Positions 33,724 through 41,958 of a stretch of DNA of 45,154 bases are shown here, in pieces. Source of the stretch: Acidobacteriaceae bacterium (GTDB lineage: Bacteria > Acidobacteriota > Terriglobia > Terriglobales > Acidobacteriaceae). The notes under the pieces were generated by a model. It was not told the DNA's origin. It did no database searches and was given only the letters and a program-made list of their open reading frames with translations. Both the position numbers and the translations under genes were made by a program. Location of the stretch: contig JASHPJ010000062.1 in NCBI GenBank assembly GCA_030038195.1, forward strand, positions 1 through 45,154, written 5' to 3'. The stretch's first letter is position 1. Every line of letters begins with the position of its first letter.

Positions 33724-34469
33724 CCCTTGCGCCGGTAGAGAATCTGAAACTCGTAGCCGGGATTGGCCGGAAACAGGCCCGCGACGTGGCGCAGCCGCTC
33801 GGCCAGCGCCGGCGCGGCCAGCAGCGGATACTCGCGCTCGCGCAGGTCGTGATAATCAAAATCCACGGCCATGGCAAGCATGTACACGGCCAGCGCGTCA
33901 GAGAATGACGACTCGTAGAAGCTGTTCCGCGCCCGCTCGTCGATGCCCTTCTGTCCAGGACGGTTCTCCTGCGCGCGGCGGCGCGTCTCCCACGCATCCT
34001 GGCTGGTTTCTCCGCGCGCCTGCGCTTCGGCCTGCGACCAGGCCAGCGAGGCAAAGCTCTCCGGCACACCGGCAACCTCAACAAAGTTGTGGGCCACGTT
34101 GATGAAGAACTCGAAGGCCAGGCCGAAGCGGTCTTCCACCAGCCGCGTGGAGATGAACACGGCCTCCGTCGTCCCAAACGATGCATTGCGATGGCAGACG
34201 GCGCGGTCACCCAGGTCCACGTTGTAGGCAGGCGCAATCATCGTCTCGCCGGTGTCCGCAATGGCCAGTGGAACAAAGTAGTAGGCGCGATTGGCCAGCG
34301 CAGGCGCAAGCGCGGCGGGCACAACGCCCACCAGCCGCTCCAGGTCCGCATCCGAGATGCGGGTTTCACCCCACCCGGCGTAACGGAGTCCATTCGAGGC
34401 CTGATTTACGGTCACCTGAGTGGCGACCTTTTCCGCATGCCACAGGTCGATTTGTGCAGTGCTGGCCAT
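33720..34469 (-). CDS. Hypothetical soluble protein
   Basis: A 249-residue protein without a signal peptide or membrane segment. It contains VTVNQASNGLRYAGWGETRI, PLAIADTGETMIAPAYNVDL, FEFFINVAHNFVEVAGVPES and DALAVYMLAMAVDFDYHDLR. The polar/aromatic pattern is that of an ordinary folded protein; I do not recognise the family and found no catalytic motif. The start codon has TAGAAT eight bases upstream and no ribosome site, so the mRNA may be leaderless. The stop overlaps the antitoxin gene end-to-end. Confidence 0.7.
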   Translation of the reverse strand: MASTAQIDLWHAEKVATQVTVNQASNGLRYAGWGETRISDADLERLVGVVPAALAPALANRAYYFVPLAIADTGETMIAPAYNVDLGDRAVCHRNASFGTTEAVFISTRLVEDRFGLAFEFFINVAHNFVEVAGVPESFASLAWSQAEAQARGETSQDAWETRRRAQENRPGQKGIDERARNSFYESSFSDALAVYMLAMAVDFDYHDLREREYPLLAAPALAERLRHVAGLFPANPGYEFQILYRRKG

Positions 34470-34501
34470 AAAACTGTATTCTAGTCGAAGGGGTCAGGGA
34501 G
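34470..34501. promoter_or_regulatory. Compact divergent promoter region
   Basis: Only 32 bases separate two divergent start codons. GTATTCTA at 34476-34483 gives TAGAAT on the minus strand (eight bases before that ATG) and TATTCT on the plus strand (19 bases before the other ATG, with AGGGAG between). The two -10-like hexamers overlap. Confidence 0.4.
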
Positions 34502-34813
34502 ATGACGCAGCCTGTCCAGTCTATTCATTCTGTCCAATCCCGGCGCACAGGCGGAAGGATCCTGGGCTTTCCGCTGGAAGGTTTCAGCCTGTTCCAGAGC
34601 CTGCTGCTGGCCTTTGCAGCGGCATTCTTCACCTTTTTCGCTACCACCTGCATCTCCATCTTCGCGCTGCTGGCGTGGAACCTGCTGGGCAGCCATTCGG
34701 TGGACTTTGCCGATACCTATCGCTACGTGGGTTTCCCGGCCGGCGTGATTATGCTGGCGATTGCTCTGCCTTACTTCCTCACGCTCTGGGTTCGCGCCAA
34801 GATGCGCAAGTAA
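34502..34813 (+). CDS. Small membrane protein of unknown function
   Basis: A 103-residue protein with two or three hydrophobic stretches: about 28-60 (SLLLAFAAAFFTFFATTCIS) and about 75-97 (PAGVIMLAIALPYFLTLWV), then a basic end RAKMRK. A short polar N-terminus precedes. I do not recognise the family; homologues likely exist in related acidobacteria. AGGGAG abuts the ATG. Confidence 0.65.
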   Translation: MTQPVQSIHSVQSRRTGGRILGFPLEGFSLFQSLLLAFAAAFFTFFATTCISIFALLAWNLLGSHSVDFADTYRYVGFPAGVIMLAIALPYFLTLWVRAKMRK

Positions 34814-34855
34814 AACTCTTTCGTTCCGCGCAGCGCGCCCCATTCTTCTGTAGCG

Positions 34856-35647
34856 CTACTTCAGTTCCCTCACCCAGATATTGCGGAAGCTGATCGGCTC
34901 GCTCTTGTCGCCATGCGCCTGCAGCTTGATGGGCGCCGTGTCATAGGCCTTGTAGAAGGGCTTGCCCACGTTGAGCGTCTGCCCCTGGAGCTCGAAGTGA
35001 TTCTGCACCAGCACGCCGTTGAAAAAGACCGTGGCGTAGGCCGGTGTCTTCAGCGATCCATCGGCGTTGAAAGTGGGCGCGGTCCACACTACGTCATAGC
35101 TCTGCCATTCGCCCGGCTTGCGCGCCGGATTCACCAGCGGAATGCCCTGCTTGTAGATCGCGCCCGCCTGCCCGTTCACATAGGTCGAGTTGTTGTAGGA
35201 GTCGAGCACCTGCAGCTCGTATCCGTCGTCGCCTGGTCCAGTGGAAGCGAGAAATACGCCGCTGTTGCCGCGCGCCTGGCCGCTGCCGGTAATGTCGGCG
35301 GGAATCTTCCATTCGATGTGGAGCTGATAGTCGCGGAACCGGCGCTTGGTCTCGATATTGCCCACGCCCGGCGCCTTGTTCACGGTCATCACGCCGTTGG
35401 CGACGAACCACTGCGCCGGCGTGTGATCCTGCGCCGAGACCCACTCATCGAGATTCTTGCCGTCGAAGAGGACGATCGCATCAGAAGGCGGATCTTCATT
35501 CGTCGCTCCCGGCGTGATGACCGGCGGAACGGGCTCCCAGACGTCCGTGTCCTCTGCTTTCGGTTTGGGTGCTTCCTGTGCTGCCAGCAAGGCGACCACA
35601 GATGCCAGAGCCGCCACGGTAAGAGCGTGTGAAATTCGGGTGTGCAT
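34856..35647 (-). CDS. Exported 3-keto-disaccharide hydrolase domain protein (DUF1080)
   Basis: A 263-residue protein with a signal peptide (SHALTVAALASVVALLAAQ) and a DUF1080 concanavalin-like fold: IVLFDGKNLDEWVSAQD, WKIPADITGSGQARGNSGVF, YELQVLDSYNNSTYVNGQAG and the C-terminal PISFRNIWVREL. Domains of this family hydrolyse 3-keto-glucosides, or bind sugars, in bacteria that oxidise sugars at C3; no 3-dehydrogenase gene is nearby. It reads leftward with no close partner; the gamma-glutamyltransferase gene upstream ends 63 bases before its start. Confidence 0.87.
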   Translation of the reverse strand: MHTRISHALTVAALASVVALLAAQEAPKPKAEDTDVWEPVPPVITPGATNEDPPSDAIVLFDGKNLDEWVSAQDHTPAQWFVANGVMTVNKAPGVGNIETKRRFRDYQLHIEWKIPADITGSGQARGNSGVFLASTGPGDDGYELQVLDSYNNSTYVNGQAGAIYKQGIPLVNPARKPGEWQSYDVVWTAPTFNADGSLKTPAYATVFFNGVLVQNHFELQGQTLNVGKPFYKAYDTAPIKLQAHGDKSEPISFRNIWVRELK

Positions 35648-35709
35648 AGACGCAGACGAGCATACACCGTGTTCCCGCGGTCCGGCAAAGCGGGCGCCGC
35701 AGAGCCGGC

Positions 35710-37575
35710 TCAGTACGCCAGCGCAACCGCATCGGCACGCATCTCGCTGCCTGCGGCGTAAACACGATCGCTCCCCTGCATGCGATGCTCGATGCCCTCA
35801 TACCGGCCATACGCCCCAATATTGCTCTCGCCAATCTGCCATCCCAGATCGCCAAGCGCCTTGCGCGTGGCCGCAGGAACGCCGGTTTCGAGATGGAGAA
35901 CGCCGAGCGGACCAAGTCCGGGACGGTCCTCGCCCATCGACTGCGACGAGCCCTCGTGATACCAGCGTGGGCTGTCGGCAGCGGCCTGCACGTCGAGTCC
36001 GTAATCCACGCGGTTCACCACGATCTGTGTCTGTCCCTGTGGCTGCATGTCGCCGCCCATCACGCCAAATGACATCCACGGCGCACCGTCTTTGGCGGCA
36101 AAACCGGGAATGATCGTCTGGAACGGTCGCTTGCCCGGTGCGTAGATATTCGGATGCCCGTCCTTGAGCGAGAAAAGCTGGCCGCGGTCCTGGAACATGA
36201 AGCCGAGCCCATCGGCCACCAGTCCCGATCCCATCCCGCGAAAGTTCGACTGGATCATCGAAACCATCATGCCGCTGGAGTCGGCGGTAGTGAAATACGT
36301 CGTGTCGCCGCGTCCTGGCGCCTGGCCGGGGTACACATGATCCATCACCCGATCGGCGCGGATGAGCGCAGCGCGCTGCCTGGCGTACTCCTTTGAGTTG
36401 AGCCACGCGATGGGAATCTGCACAAAGTGCGGATCGGCATAGTAGTGCGCCCGGTCTTCAAAGGCCAGCCGCTTGGCCTCAGCCTGCAGATGCACCGACT
36501 GCGTCGACTGAAAGCCACAGCCGCGCAGGTCGAAGTTTTCGAGGACGTTGAGCATCTGCAGCGTGGCCAGACCCTGGGTATTGGCGGGCATGGCGTAGAC
36601 ATCCACGCCGCGATACTTCGTCACCAGCGGCTCATCCCACTCGGCGTGGTGCTCGCGCAGGTCCTCGGCAGAGAGCCATCCGCCGATGCGCTTGAAATAC
36701 GTGTCGATGGTCTGCGCGATGGGCCCGTCGTAAAACACGTCGCGTCCGCCCTCGGCGATCATGCGATAGGTGTGCGCAAGATCGGGATTGCGGCGCACAT
36801 CGTACTCGTTGGGCGCTCGCCGCGGTGAGCCACCGAGCATGTAGGTGTGCACGGCATTGGCCGTCTCCTCTACGCCCGAGCCGGGACGCAGGAACGCGGC
36901 CATGTTGCGCTTGATATAGTAGCCGATGATCTGTGGCACCGGATCGCCGCTCTCGCAGGCATGGATGGCGGGCTCAAAGAGCTCAGCCCACTTGAGCCGG
37001 CCATAGCGCTGGTGCAGCGTCCACCAGCCATCGAGACAACCAGGCGTGGAAACAGCGATCGCGCCCAGCGCGGGAATCGCGCCGTTCTTCGCCCGCGAGC
37101 GAACGGTTTCAAGCGTGAGCGCTCTGGGCGAGCGGCCGGAGCTGGCCATCGCGGCGAGCTTGCCGGCCTTCGGGTCCCAGACGAAAGCAAAACAGTCGCC
37201 GCCCAGGCCGGAGCTGGTGGGCTCAACGAAGCCGAGGACGGCGTTGGCGGCAATGGCCGCGTCCACCGCCGACCCGCCGCGCTTGAGCATGGCGATGGCC
37301 GTCTGCGTGGCCAGCGGATGCGCCGTGCCCGCAGCCCCCAGGCAGCCGAGCGCCGGCGAGCGCGTGGCAAAGCTCGCCCCCGAAGGCCGATCGCCGACAT
37401 GCACGTCGGACCGGATAAACCGCTCCTCGCCCGGCGCCTGGAATGGCGGCAGAGCCGGAGCGGCGTCATCAGCCGCGTCAGCCGTGGCGCTCAGGCCGGC
37501 TGCATGGCTATGCTTGGCGAGAGCCGATCCGGCAAAGACGCAGGAGAGAGTCTGGATGAAGGTGCGGCGACGCAT
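35710..37575 (-). CDS. Gamma-glutamyltransferase family protein, Tat-type signal
   Basis: About 621 residues. The start MRRRTFIQTLSCVFAGSALA is a twin-arginine-like signal. The large subunit has HPLATQTAIAMLKRGGSAVD and EPTSSGLGGDCFAFVWD; the autocleavage site is GRGDTTYFTTADSSGMMVSM, with the nucleophile Thr at about 425. The usual TTH is TTY here, a change seen in many GGT-like amidohydrolases, so glutathione is not certain as substrate; other gamma-glutamyl or acyl amides are possible. The C-terminal half retains PFQTIIPGF and the GGDMQPQGQTQIVVN segment. GGGAGG five bases before the ATG at 37575 decides the start over 37596. Confidence 0.88.
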   Translation of the reverse strand: MRRRTFIQTLSCVFAGSALAKHSHAAGLSATADAADDAAPALPPFQAPGEERFIRSDVHVGDRPSGASFATRSPALGCLGAAGTAHPLATQTAIAMLKRGGSAVDAAIAANAVLGFVEPTSSGLGGDCFAFVWDPKAGKLAAMASSGRSPRALTLETVRSRAKNGAIPALGAIAVSTPGCLDGWWTLHQRYGRLKWAELFEPAIHACESGDPVPQIIGYYIKRNMAAFLRPGSGVEETANAVHTYMLGGSPRRAPNEYDVRRNPDLAHTYRMIAEGGRDVFYDGPIAQTIDTYFKRIGGWLSAEDLREHHAEWDEPLVTKYRGVDVYAMPANTQGLATLQMLNVLENFDLRGCGFQSTQSVHLQAEAKRLAFEDRAHYYADPHFVQIPIAWLNSKEYARQRAALIRADRVMDHVYPGQAPGRGDTTYFTTADSSGMMVSMIQSNFRGMGSGLVADGLGFMFQDRGQLFSLKDGHPNIYAPGKRPFQTIIPGFAAKDGAPWMSFGVMGGDMQPQGQTQIVVNRVDYGLDVQAAADSPRWYHEGSSQSMGEDRPGLGPLGVLHLETGVPAATRKALGDLGWQIGESNIGAYGRYEGIEHRMQGSDRVYAAGSEMRADAVALAY

Positions 37576-37682
37576 GCGGACCTCCCTGCGATTCATCGTA
37601 CAAGGAGCGCACAGCCCTTCAGGGACAAAGTGCGCGCCGCTGCACGCAGAAACGAATCGGGGAGGGCCCTTGTCCGGTTGGA

Positions 37683-38681
37683 TTACAGCCCGGCCGGCTT
37701 GGGATTTTCAGGATCGAACTTGGCTACCTGGATCTTGCGCGCGAGGCCGATCTTGGCAAGCAGCCAGATACCCCAGAAGTTGGGGTCGAGCTCGTACCAC
37801 GTAAGACCGTGCCGCGCTGAGACGGGATGCGCGTGATGATTGTTATGCCAGCCCTCGCCACCGGTGAGCAGCGCCACCCACCAACTGTTGCGCGAGTCGT
37901 CGCGGGTCTCGAAGCGGCGGCTGCCCCACAGGTGCGTGGCCGAGTTCACCAGCCAAGTGGCGTGCAGGCCGAGCGTGACGCGCAGCAGAACGCCCCACAG
38001 CACCATCCCCACGCCGTTTACCCATCCGCCCAGGCACCATCCCCCGGCCAGCAGCAGGATGCCGCTGAGGGTAATGGGGAGCCAGTGATACTTGCTGAGC
38101 CACATGTGGAAGCGATCACGGCGCAGGTCGGGCGCGTAGCGGGCCAGCGCCGCAGTCTGCGCGTGCAGCGCTTCGCCGAAGAGAATCCAGCCGGTGTGCG
38201 CCCACCATCCGCCTTCGCGCGGCGTGTGTGGATCGCCTTCCTGGTCGCTCAACTGGTGATGCACGCGGTGCGTCGAAACCCAGAAGATGGGTCCGCCTTC
38301 CAGCGAGAGCGTGGCGCAGACGGTCATCGCGTACTCCAGCCACTTGGGAACGTGATAGCCGCGGTGGGTGAGCAGCCGGTGATAACACATGCCGATGCCC
38401 ACGTTGATGGCCAGCACGTAGAGCACCGCCATCACCGCCAGCCGCTGCCAACTGAACAGGAAGAGCGCAGCCAGCGCGCCCGCGTGGAAAAGCACGATAA
38501 TTCCCAGCGTGAGCCAGTTCAGGCCCTCGCCCACGGTTGCGGCGCGGCCCATGCGAATCTGCTGGCGCGCAGGAACGGCGTGGACCGTGCGCTGTGCGGC
38601 GGATACCTGGATGACTGAATTGGATGCGGCTGAAACTTCGGTTGTGGTTTCAGGGGGTGGAGCGGTCAGGGCTGAAGCCAT
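37683..38681 (-). CDS. Acyl-CoA/acyl-lipid delta-9 fatty acid desaturase
   Basis: A 332-residue membrane di-iron desaturase. Three His boxes are complete: HRLLTHRGYH, HRVHHQLSDQEGDPH and GEGWHNNHHAHP. Hydrophobic segments lie around 55-95 and 185-230, and the enzyme is the length of bacterial stearoyl-CoA-type desaturases. It should put a cis double bond in membrane acyl chains, with an unknown electron donor. The first 45 residues are a polar Ala/Thr/Ser/Val tail not needed for activity. GAAGGATC precedes the ATG. Confidence 0.93.
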   Translation of the reverse strand: MASALTAPPPETTTEVSAASNSVIQVSAAQRTVHAVPARQQIRMGRAATVGEGLNWLTLGIIVLFHAGALAALFLFSWQRLAVMAVLYVLAINVGIGMCYHRLLTHRGYHVPKWLEYAMTVCATLSLEGGPIFWVSTHRVHHQLSDQEGDPHTPREGGWWAHTGWILFGEALHAQTAALARYAPDLRRDRFHMWLSKYHWLPITLSGILLLAGGWCLGGWVNGVGMVLWGVLLRVTLGLHATWLVNSATHLWGSRRFETRDDSRNSWWVALLTGGEGWHNNHHAHPVSARHGLTWYELDPNFWGIWLLAKIGLARKIQVAKFDPENPKPAGL

Positions 38682-38990
38682 TCGTTCGGAGATCCTTCAA
38701 AAAGTGGCGGCGAGCCCACTTCTTTCCCAATTGTATAGGAGCAATGGAGCACGCCAAGGCGCGCGCCCACACTTCGATACAAAAGTTGTACGAAATCCCC
38801 CTGAAACGGATGGGGGCAAGCGAAGTGAAGCGAAAGCGCTCTGGTGTCTTGAGTCTAAAGTTCGTATCACCAATACGCTGTCATCCTAAGCGGGGCAAGC
38901 CGCGTTTTGTGCGGCTTGCGGAGTCGAAGGTCGAAGATCCGCCGTGGCGGAACCTGCGGTTGTTATTCTACGAATTTCAGATTCACCACA
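38682..38990. other. Intergenic region upstream of desaturase gene
   Basis: About 310 bases. The left part (38682-38837) shows no gene. The right part is the second CTAG-ended repeat (38838-38994), which runs into the stop codon of the DxDRPxL-repeat gene. Confidence 0.55.
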
Positions 38991-38994
38991 CTAG
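38838..38994 (-). repeat. CTAG-ended dispersed repeat, copy 2 (about 157 bases)
   Basis: On the minus strand it begins CTAGTGTGGTG, then TCTGAAATTCGTA, CCGCCACGGCGG, TCTTCGACCTTCGACTC, a nine-base hairpin (GCAAGCCGC/GCGGCTTGC at 38895-38919) and GGATGACAGC, the same order as copy 1. The far end (TCTAAAGTTCGTA near 38854-38866) mirrors the near end as an imperfect inverted repeat. The TAG stop of the downstream gene is part of the terminal CTAG. Confidence 0.7.
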
Positions 38995-40418
38995 TTGCCG
39001 GCAGTCGTCGTGAGCGCATTGCCGCTGGTGACAAACAGCCTGGTCACCTGGCCGCGCAGCACGCGATACAGGGCGAACTGGCGCTGCGTCTGGCCGCGCA
39101 GCTCAAACAGCAGTTCGCCGCGATTGTCGGCCATGGCGTCCACTGCATCCACCAGCCGCATGCGTGGCGTGTCGTCCAGATGCGCGGCGTCGGTCACGTT
39201 CTTGAGCAGCATGGCAAGACCGCCATACAGATCTGGCTGCGCGATGAGCGTGACGAACTTCTCGTCTGCGCCCGAGCCCGCCGTATGCGCTGACAGCACC
39301 AGCGTTGCGCCCGAGCCGTAGGCCAGCTCGAAGACGCGGAACTGCTCGTCGACGAGCGGCGCCGGAGGCGGCGGCAGCGTAAGCCGTGCCTTATGGCTCG
39401 CCGTGTTCTTCTTCGCCGCAGGCGCAGCCGGCGGGGCCGCGGGGCCCAAGCCCAGCGCGGTGCGCGCCAGGTCTTCGAGCTGCGCCTTGAACCTGGCTTC
39501 GTCAGCCGGATTGGCCCAGGAGTAGTTCCAGATGTGCTCGGGCGTATTCTTCGCGTCAGAGACGGCGACGGCCTGGTGCATATCGGGTGGCAGGCCCATC
39601 AGGCTTGGCAGCACCGCCGGACCCATGTCTGCCGGTTTGCCCGGAATGAGCCGCGGACGGTCAGGATCGGAGATGTCAGGCAGCGAGGAGACGTAGGCCT
39701 GATCCTCATCATTCTTTTTCTGGAGCTTGGGCCGGTCGGAGTCGCTGCCGGAGGCCGGCTCGTCGGCAGTTTTGTGCAGCACCGGCCGGTCAGGATCGGG
39801 CGCGGGCGCCGGATTGGAAGAGTTCGCCGTGTTATCGCTCGAATCTCCTGAACTGCTGCTGTCGCCGCCGTGATGGAGCGTAGGCCGGTCGGGATCGGTG
39901 GACTGGCTGCCCGATCCGGAGCCGTTCTGGCCGGAGTTGTCACCGGCGTGCGACTTGCGGTGCAGAATGGGCCGGTCGCCGTCTGCATCGTCCTCCTTCC
40001 ACGACTGTGCGCTGGCTGACTGCACCGGCCTGGGCCTGGCGAGCGGCTTCCACACGCCGTAGCCTACCCACGAACCCTGCTCAAGCGCCGCGTTCTGGAT
40101 GACGAACAGGCCGGTGTTCTTCCCGTTCTGCTTGAGCTGGTACTCGACCTCGCCCTGCAAGGCAAGCGGCTCGGGACGGTCCAGGTAAAGGCCGCCGTCC
40201 TGCAGTTGCTGGCCGTCATACACGCTCACCGGGATCATGCGGCTGGCCTTGGGATGCTGCTCGTCGCCGGTCCACTCCAGCACGGCCACGGAGCGCAATT
40301 CAGGAGCGCTCTTGTCGGTAGTGCTGATCTGGCCGGGATACTGCGCAGCGGCCGGCAGGGCGGCGAGCAAGAAAATTGCCAGGCTCAGCTTGCCGAATTT
40401 TTTTCCCCGCGATGACAC
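38991..40418 (-). CDS. Exported protein with five DxDRPxL repeats
   Basis: About 475 residues. Signal peptide: GKKFGKLSLAIFLLAALPAA, then AAQ. The first folded part (about 30-130) includes LRSVAVLEWTGDEQ and GVWKPLARP. From about 145 to 260 comes a Ser/Gly/Asn/Pro-rich region with five copies of an eight-residue motif: DGDRPILH (146-153), DPDRPTLH (175), DPDRPVLH (208), DSDRPKLQ (226) and DPDRPRLI (251). The C-terminal half (about 265-475) has HIWNYSWANPADEARFKAQL and FELAYGSGATLVLSAHTAGS. No known enzyme motif is seen. GGAG six bases before the GTG at 40418 fixes the start. The stop codon lies in a repeat element. Confidence 0.8.
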   Translation of the reverse strand: MSSRGKKFGKLSLAIFLLAALPAAAQYPGQISTTDKSAPELRSVAVLEWTGDEQHPKASRMIPVSVYDGQQLQDGGLYLDRPEPLALQGEVEYQLKQNGKNTGLFVIQNAALEQGSWVGYGVWKPLARPRPVQSASAQSWKEDDADGDRPILHRKSHAGDNSGQNGSGSGSQSTDPDRPTLHHGGDSSSSGDSSDNTANSSNPAPAPDPDRPVLHKTADEPASGSDSDRPKLQKKNDEDQAYVSSLPDISDPDRPRLIPGKPADMGPAVLPSLMGLPPDMHQAVAVSDAKNTPEHIWNYSWANPADEARFKAQLEDLARTALGLGPAAPPAAPAAKKNTASHKARLTLPPPPAPLVDEQFRVFELAYGSGATLVLSAHTAGSGADEKFVTLIAQPDLYGGLAMLLKNVTDAAHLDDTPRMRLVDAVDAMADNRGELLFELRGQTQRQFALYRVLRGQVTRLFVTSGNALTTTAGN

Positions 40419-40647
40419 TTGCTGCTCCGGTCGTGAATAATTGAAGCCGATGAACGTCTGCCTGCGGATACGGTTCCTCCGCGGCGCAAGCCGTGGTTGA
40501 TTTTGCCGCACTCTCGACGCGGTTGAAGCCGCGCCCTGACATGTCGTACCAGCCGTCCTGCATCTGCAGGCCATGTCTTGTTCCTAAGCCATGCGCTCTG
40601 CGCCGATTGCCTCTGCTCCGAAAGACCAACCCGGAAGGATATTCTCC

Positions 40648-41124
40648 ATGGAACTGCACCAGAAAGTCGCCGACTTTACTCTCCAGACCGACGAGGACAA
40701 AACCGTCAGCCTGTCCGATTATGCCGGAAAACCGGTGATCCTGTTCTTTTATCCGCGCGCCGATACGCCCGGCTGCACCATCGAGGCCTGCGGCTTCCGC
40801 GACGCCTTCAAGAAGCTCCAGGCCGCCGGTGCGGTGGTTCTGGGCATCTCGCGCGACACCCCACGCGCCCAGGCCAGGTTCAAGGCCAAATACGACCTGC
40901 TGTACACCCTCCTTGCTGATGTAGACGAGAAAGTCTGCAATCAGTTTGGCGTGCTGAAGGAAAAGAACATGTACGGCAAGAAAGTGATGGGTATCGAGCG
41001 GACGACGTTCGTGATCGGCCCGGACGGGACCCTGCTGCACATCTTCCCCAAGGTCACCCCCGAGGGCCACGCCGAAGAGGTCCTGGCGCTTATCAAGGAA
41101 TGGAATAAAACCCACAAAAAGTGA
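40648..41124 (+). CDS. bcp: Thiol peroxidase Bcp/PrxQ (peroxiredoxin)
   Basis: A 158-residue peroxiredoxin that reduces hydroperoxides with thioredoxin. VILFFYPRADTPGCTIEACG holds the peroxidatic Cys (TPGCT) and a resolving Cys five residues later, the classic atypical 2-Cys Bcp arrangement. VVLGISRDTPRAQARFKAKY, LLADVDEKVCNQFGVLKEKN and GIERTTFVIGPDGTLLHIF complete the family pattern. AAGGA nine bases before the ATG at 40648 supports this start. Confidence 0.95.
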   Translation: MELHQKVADFTLQTDEDKTVSLSDYAGKPVILFFYPRADTPGCTIEACGFRDAFKKLQAAGAVVLGISRDTPRAQARFKAKYDLLYTLLADVDEKVCNQFGVLKEKNMYGKKVMGIERTTFVIGPDGTLLHIFPKVTPEGHAEEVLALIKEWNKTHKK

Positions 41125-41172
41125 GTATGGCCACGGCAGAATCCCCCTGTAAACGCAAGGGTAAACATCGGG

Positions 41173-41235
41173 AGGTGGTCCCCTTATTTTTTAGCGTCCG
41201 TTCTACCACGGACGCGAGTGGTGAGGGGACCACCT
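41173..41235. repeat. Nested hairpin element between bcp and glycosylase gene
   Basis: Outer arms AGGTGGTCCCCT (41173-41184) and AGGGGACCACCT (41224-41235) are perfect 12-base inverted repeats. Inside, GCGTCCGT (41194-41201) and ACGGACGC (41208-41215) form a second hairpin. It lies 49 bases after bcp; TATTTTTT sits between the left arms. It could serve as a terminator or be a small mobile palindromic element. Confidence 0.65.
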
Positions 41236-41275
41236 GCCAAAGGCGTTTGAGCTGAGAATTACGAACCAAAACGAT

Positions 41276-41941
41276 ATGGAACCCCGCCTGCCCGGCCGGC
41301 TGATGCTGCGGGAGTTCTTCGAGGCCTCTCCCGAGCGTGTTGCTCCGCGCCTGCTGGGCAAGCTGCTGGTCCATCGCACGAAAGCTGGCATCCTGGCCGG
41401 CCGCATCGTGGAGGCGGAAGCGTATCTCGGCCCGCACAATGAGACACCCGACCCGGCTGCGCACTCGCATCGCGGGCCCACGCCGCGGAACCAGGTGCTC
41501 TTCGGTCCCGCCGGCCATGCCTACGTCTACGCCATCTACGGCCGCTACTTCTGCATGAATATCTCGTGCGAGATTGAAGGCCGGGCCGGCTGTGTCCTGC
41601 TGCGCGCGCTGGAGCCGGTAGCCGGCGGCGAGCAGATGGCGCGCAACCGTGGCCTGGCTCCGGGAGCCATCCGCCACGGCGGACGCGATCTCACCGGCGG
41701 GCCCAGCCGGCTGTGCCTGGCGCTGGGGCTTACACGCGCCGTGCACAACGGCCTCGACCTGCTCGATCCGGCATCCACGCTCCAGGCACGCGACGACGGC
41801 TTTGCCGTGCACGAGGTGATGGCGACGCCCCGGATCGGTATTCGCCACGCCGCGGAACTGCCGCTGCGATTTGCGCTCCCCGGCCATCCATGCGTCTCCG
41901 GGACCAAGAGTTTTACCGGCCGGCGCATCTTTCTCAGGTAA
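41276..41941 (+). CDS. 3-methyladenine DNA glycosylase (AAG/MPG family)
   Basis: A 221-residue monofunctional glycosylase that removes alkylated purines in base-excision repair. Motifs: LREFFEASPERVAPRLLGKL, AGRIVEAEAYLGPHNETPDP with the catalytic Glu, HSHRGPTPRNQVLFGPAGHA, YVYAIYGRYFCMNISCEIEG, and the C-terminal PRIGIRHAAELPLRFALPGH. Size and sequence match the human AAG fold family, common in bacteria. No convincing Shine-Dalgarno sequence is seen. Confidence 0.93.
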   Translation: MEPRLPGRLMLREFFEASPERVAPRLLGKLLVHRTKAGILAGRIVEAEAYLGPHNETPDPAAHSHRGPTPRNQVLFGPAGHAYVYAIYGRYFCMNISCEIEGRAGCVLLRALEPVAGGEQMARNRGLAPGAIRHGGRDLTGGPSRLCLALGLTRAVHNGLDLLDPASTLQARDDGFAVHEVMATPRIGIRHAAELPLRFALPGHPCVSGTKSFTGRRIFLR

Positions 41942-41958
41942 AATTCCGTCCATCGGGC

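Noticed and set aside
40419..40574. Longer N-terminus for the DxDRPxL-repeat protein
   Set aside because: A GTG with GGAG upstream gives a clean signal peptide at 40418; the extension is Arg/Cys-rich out-of-character sequence.
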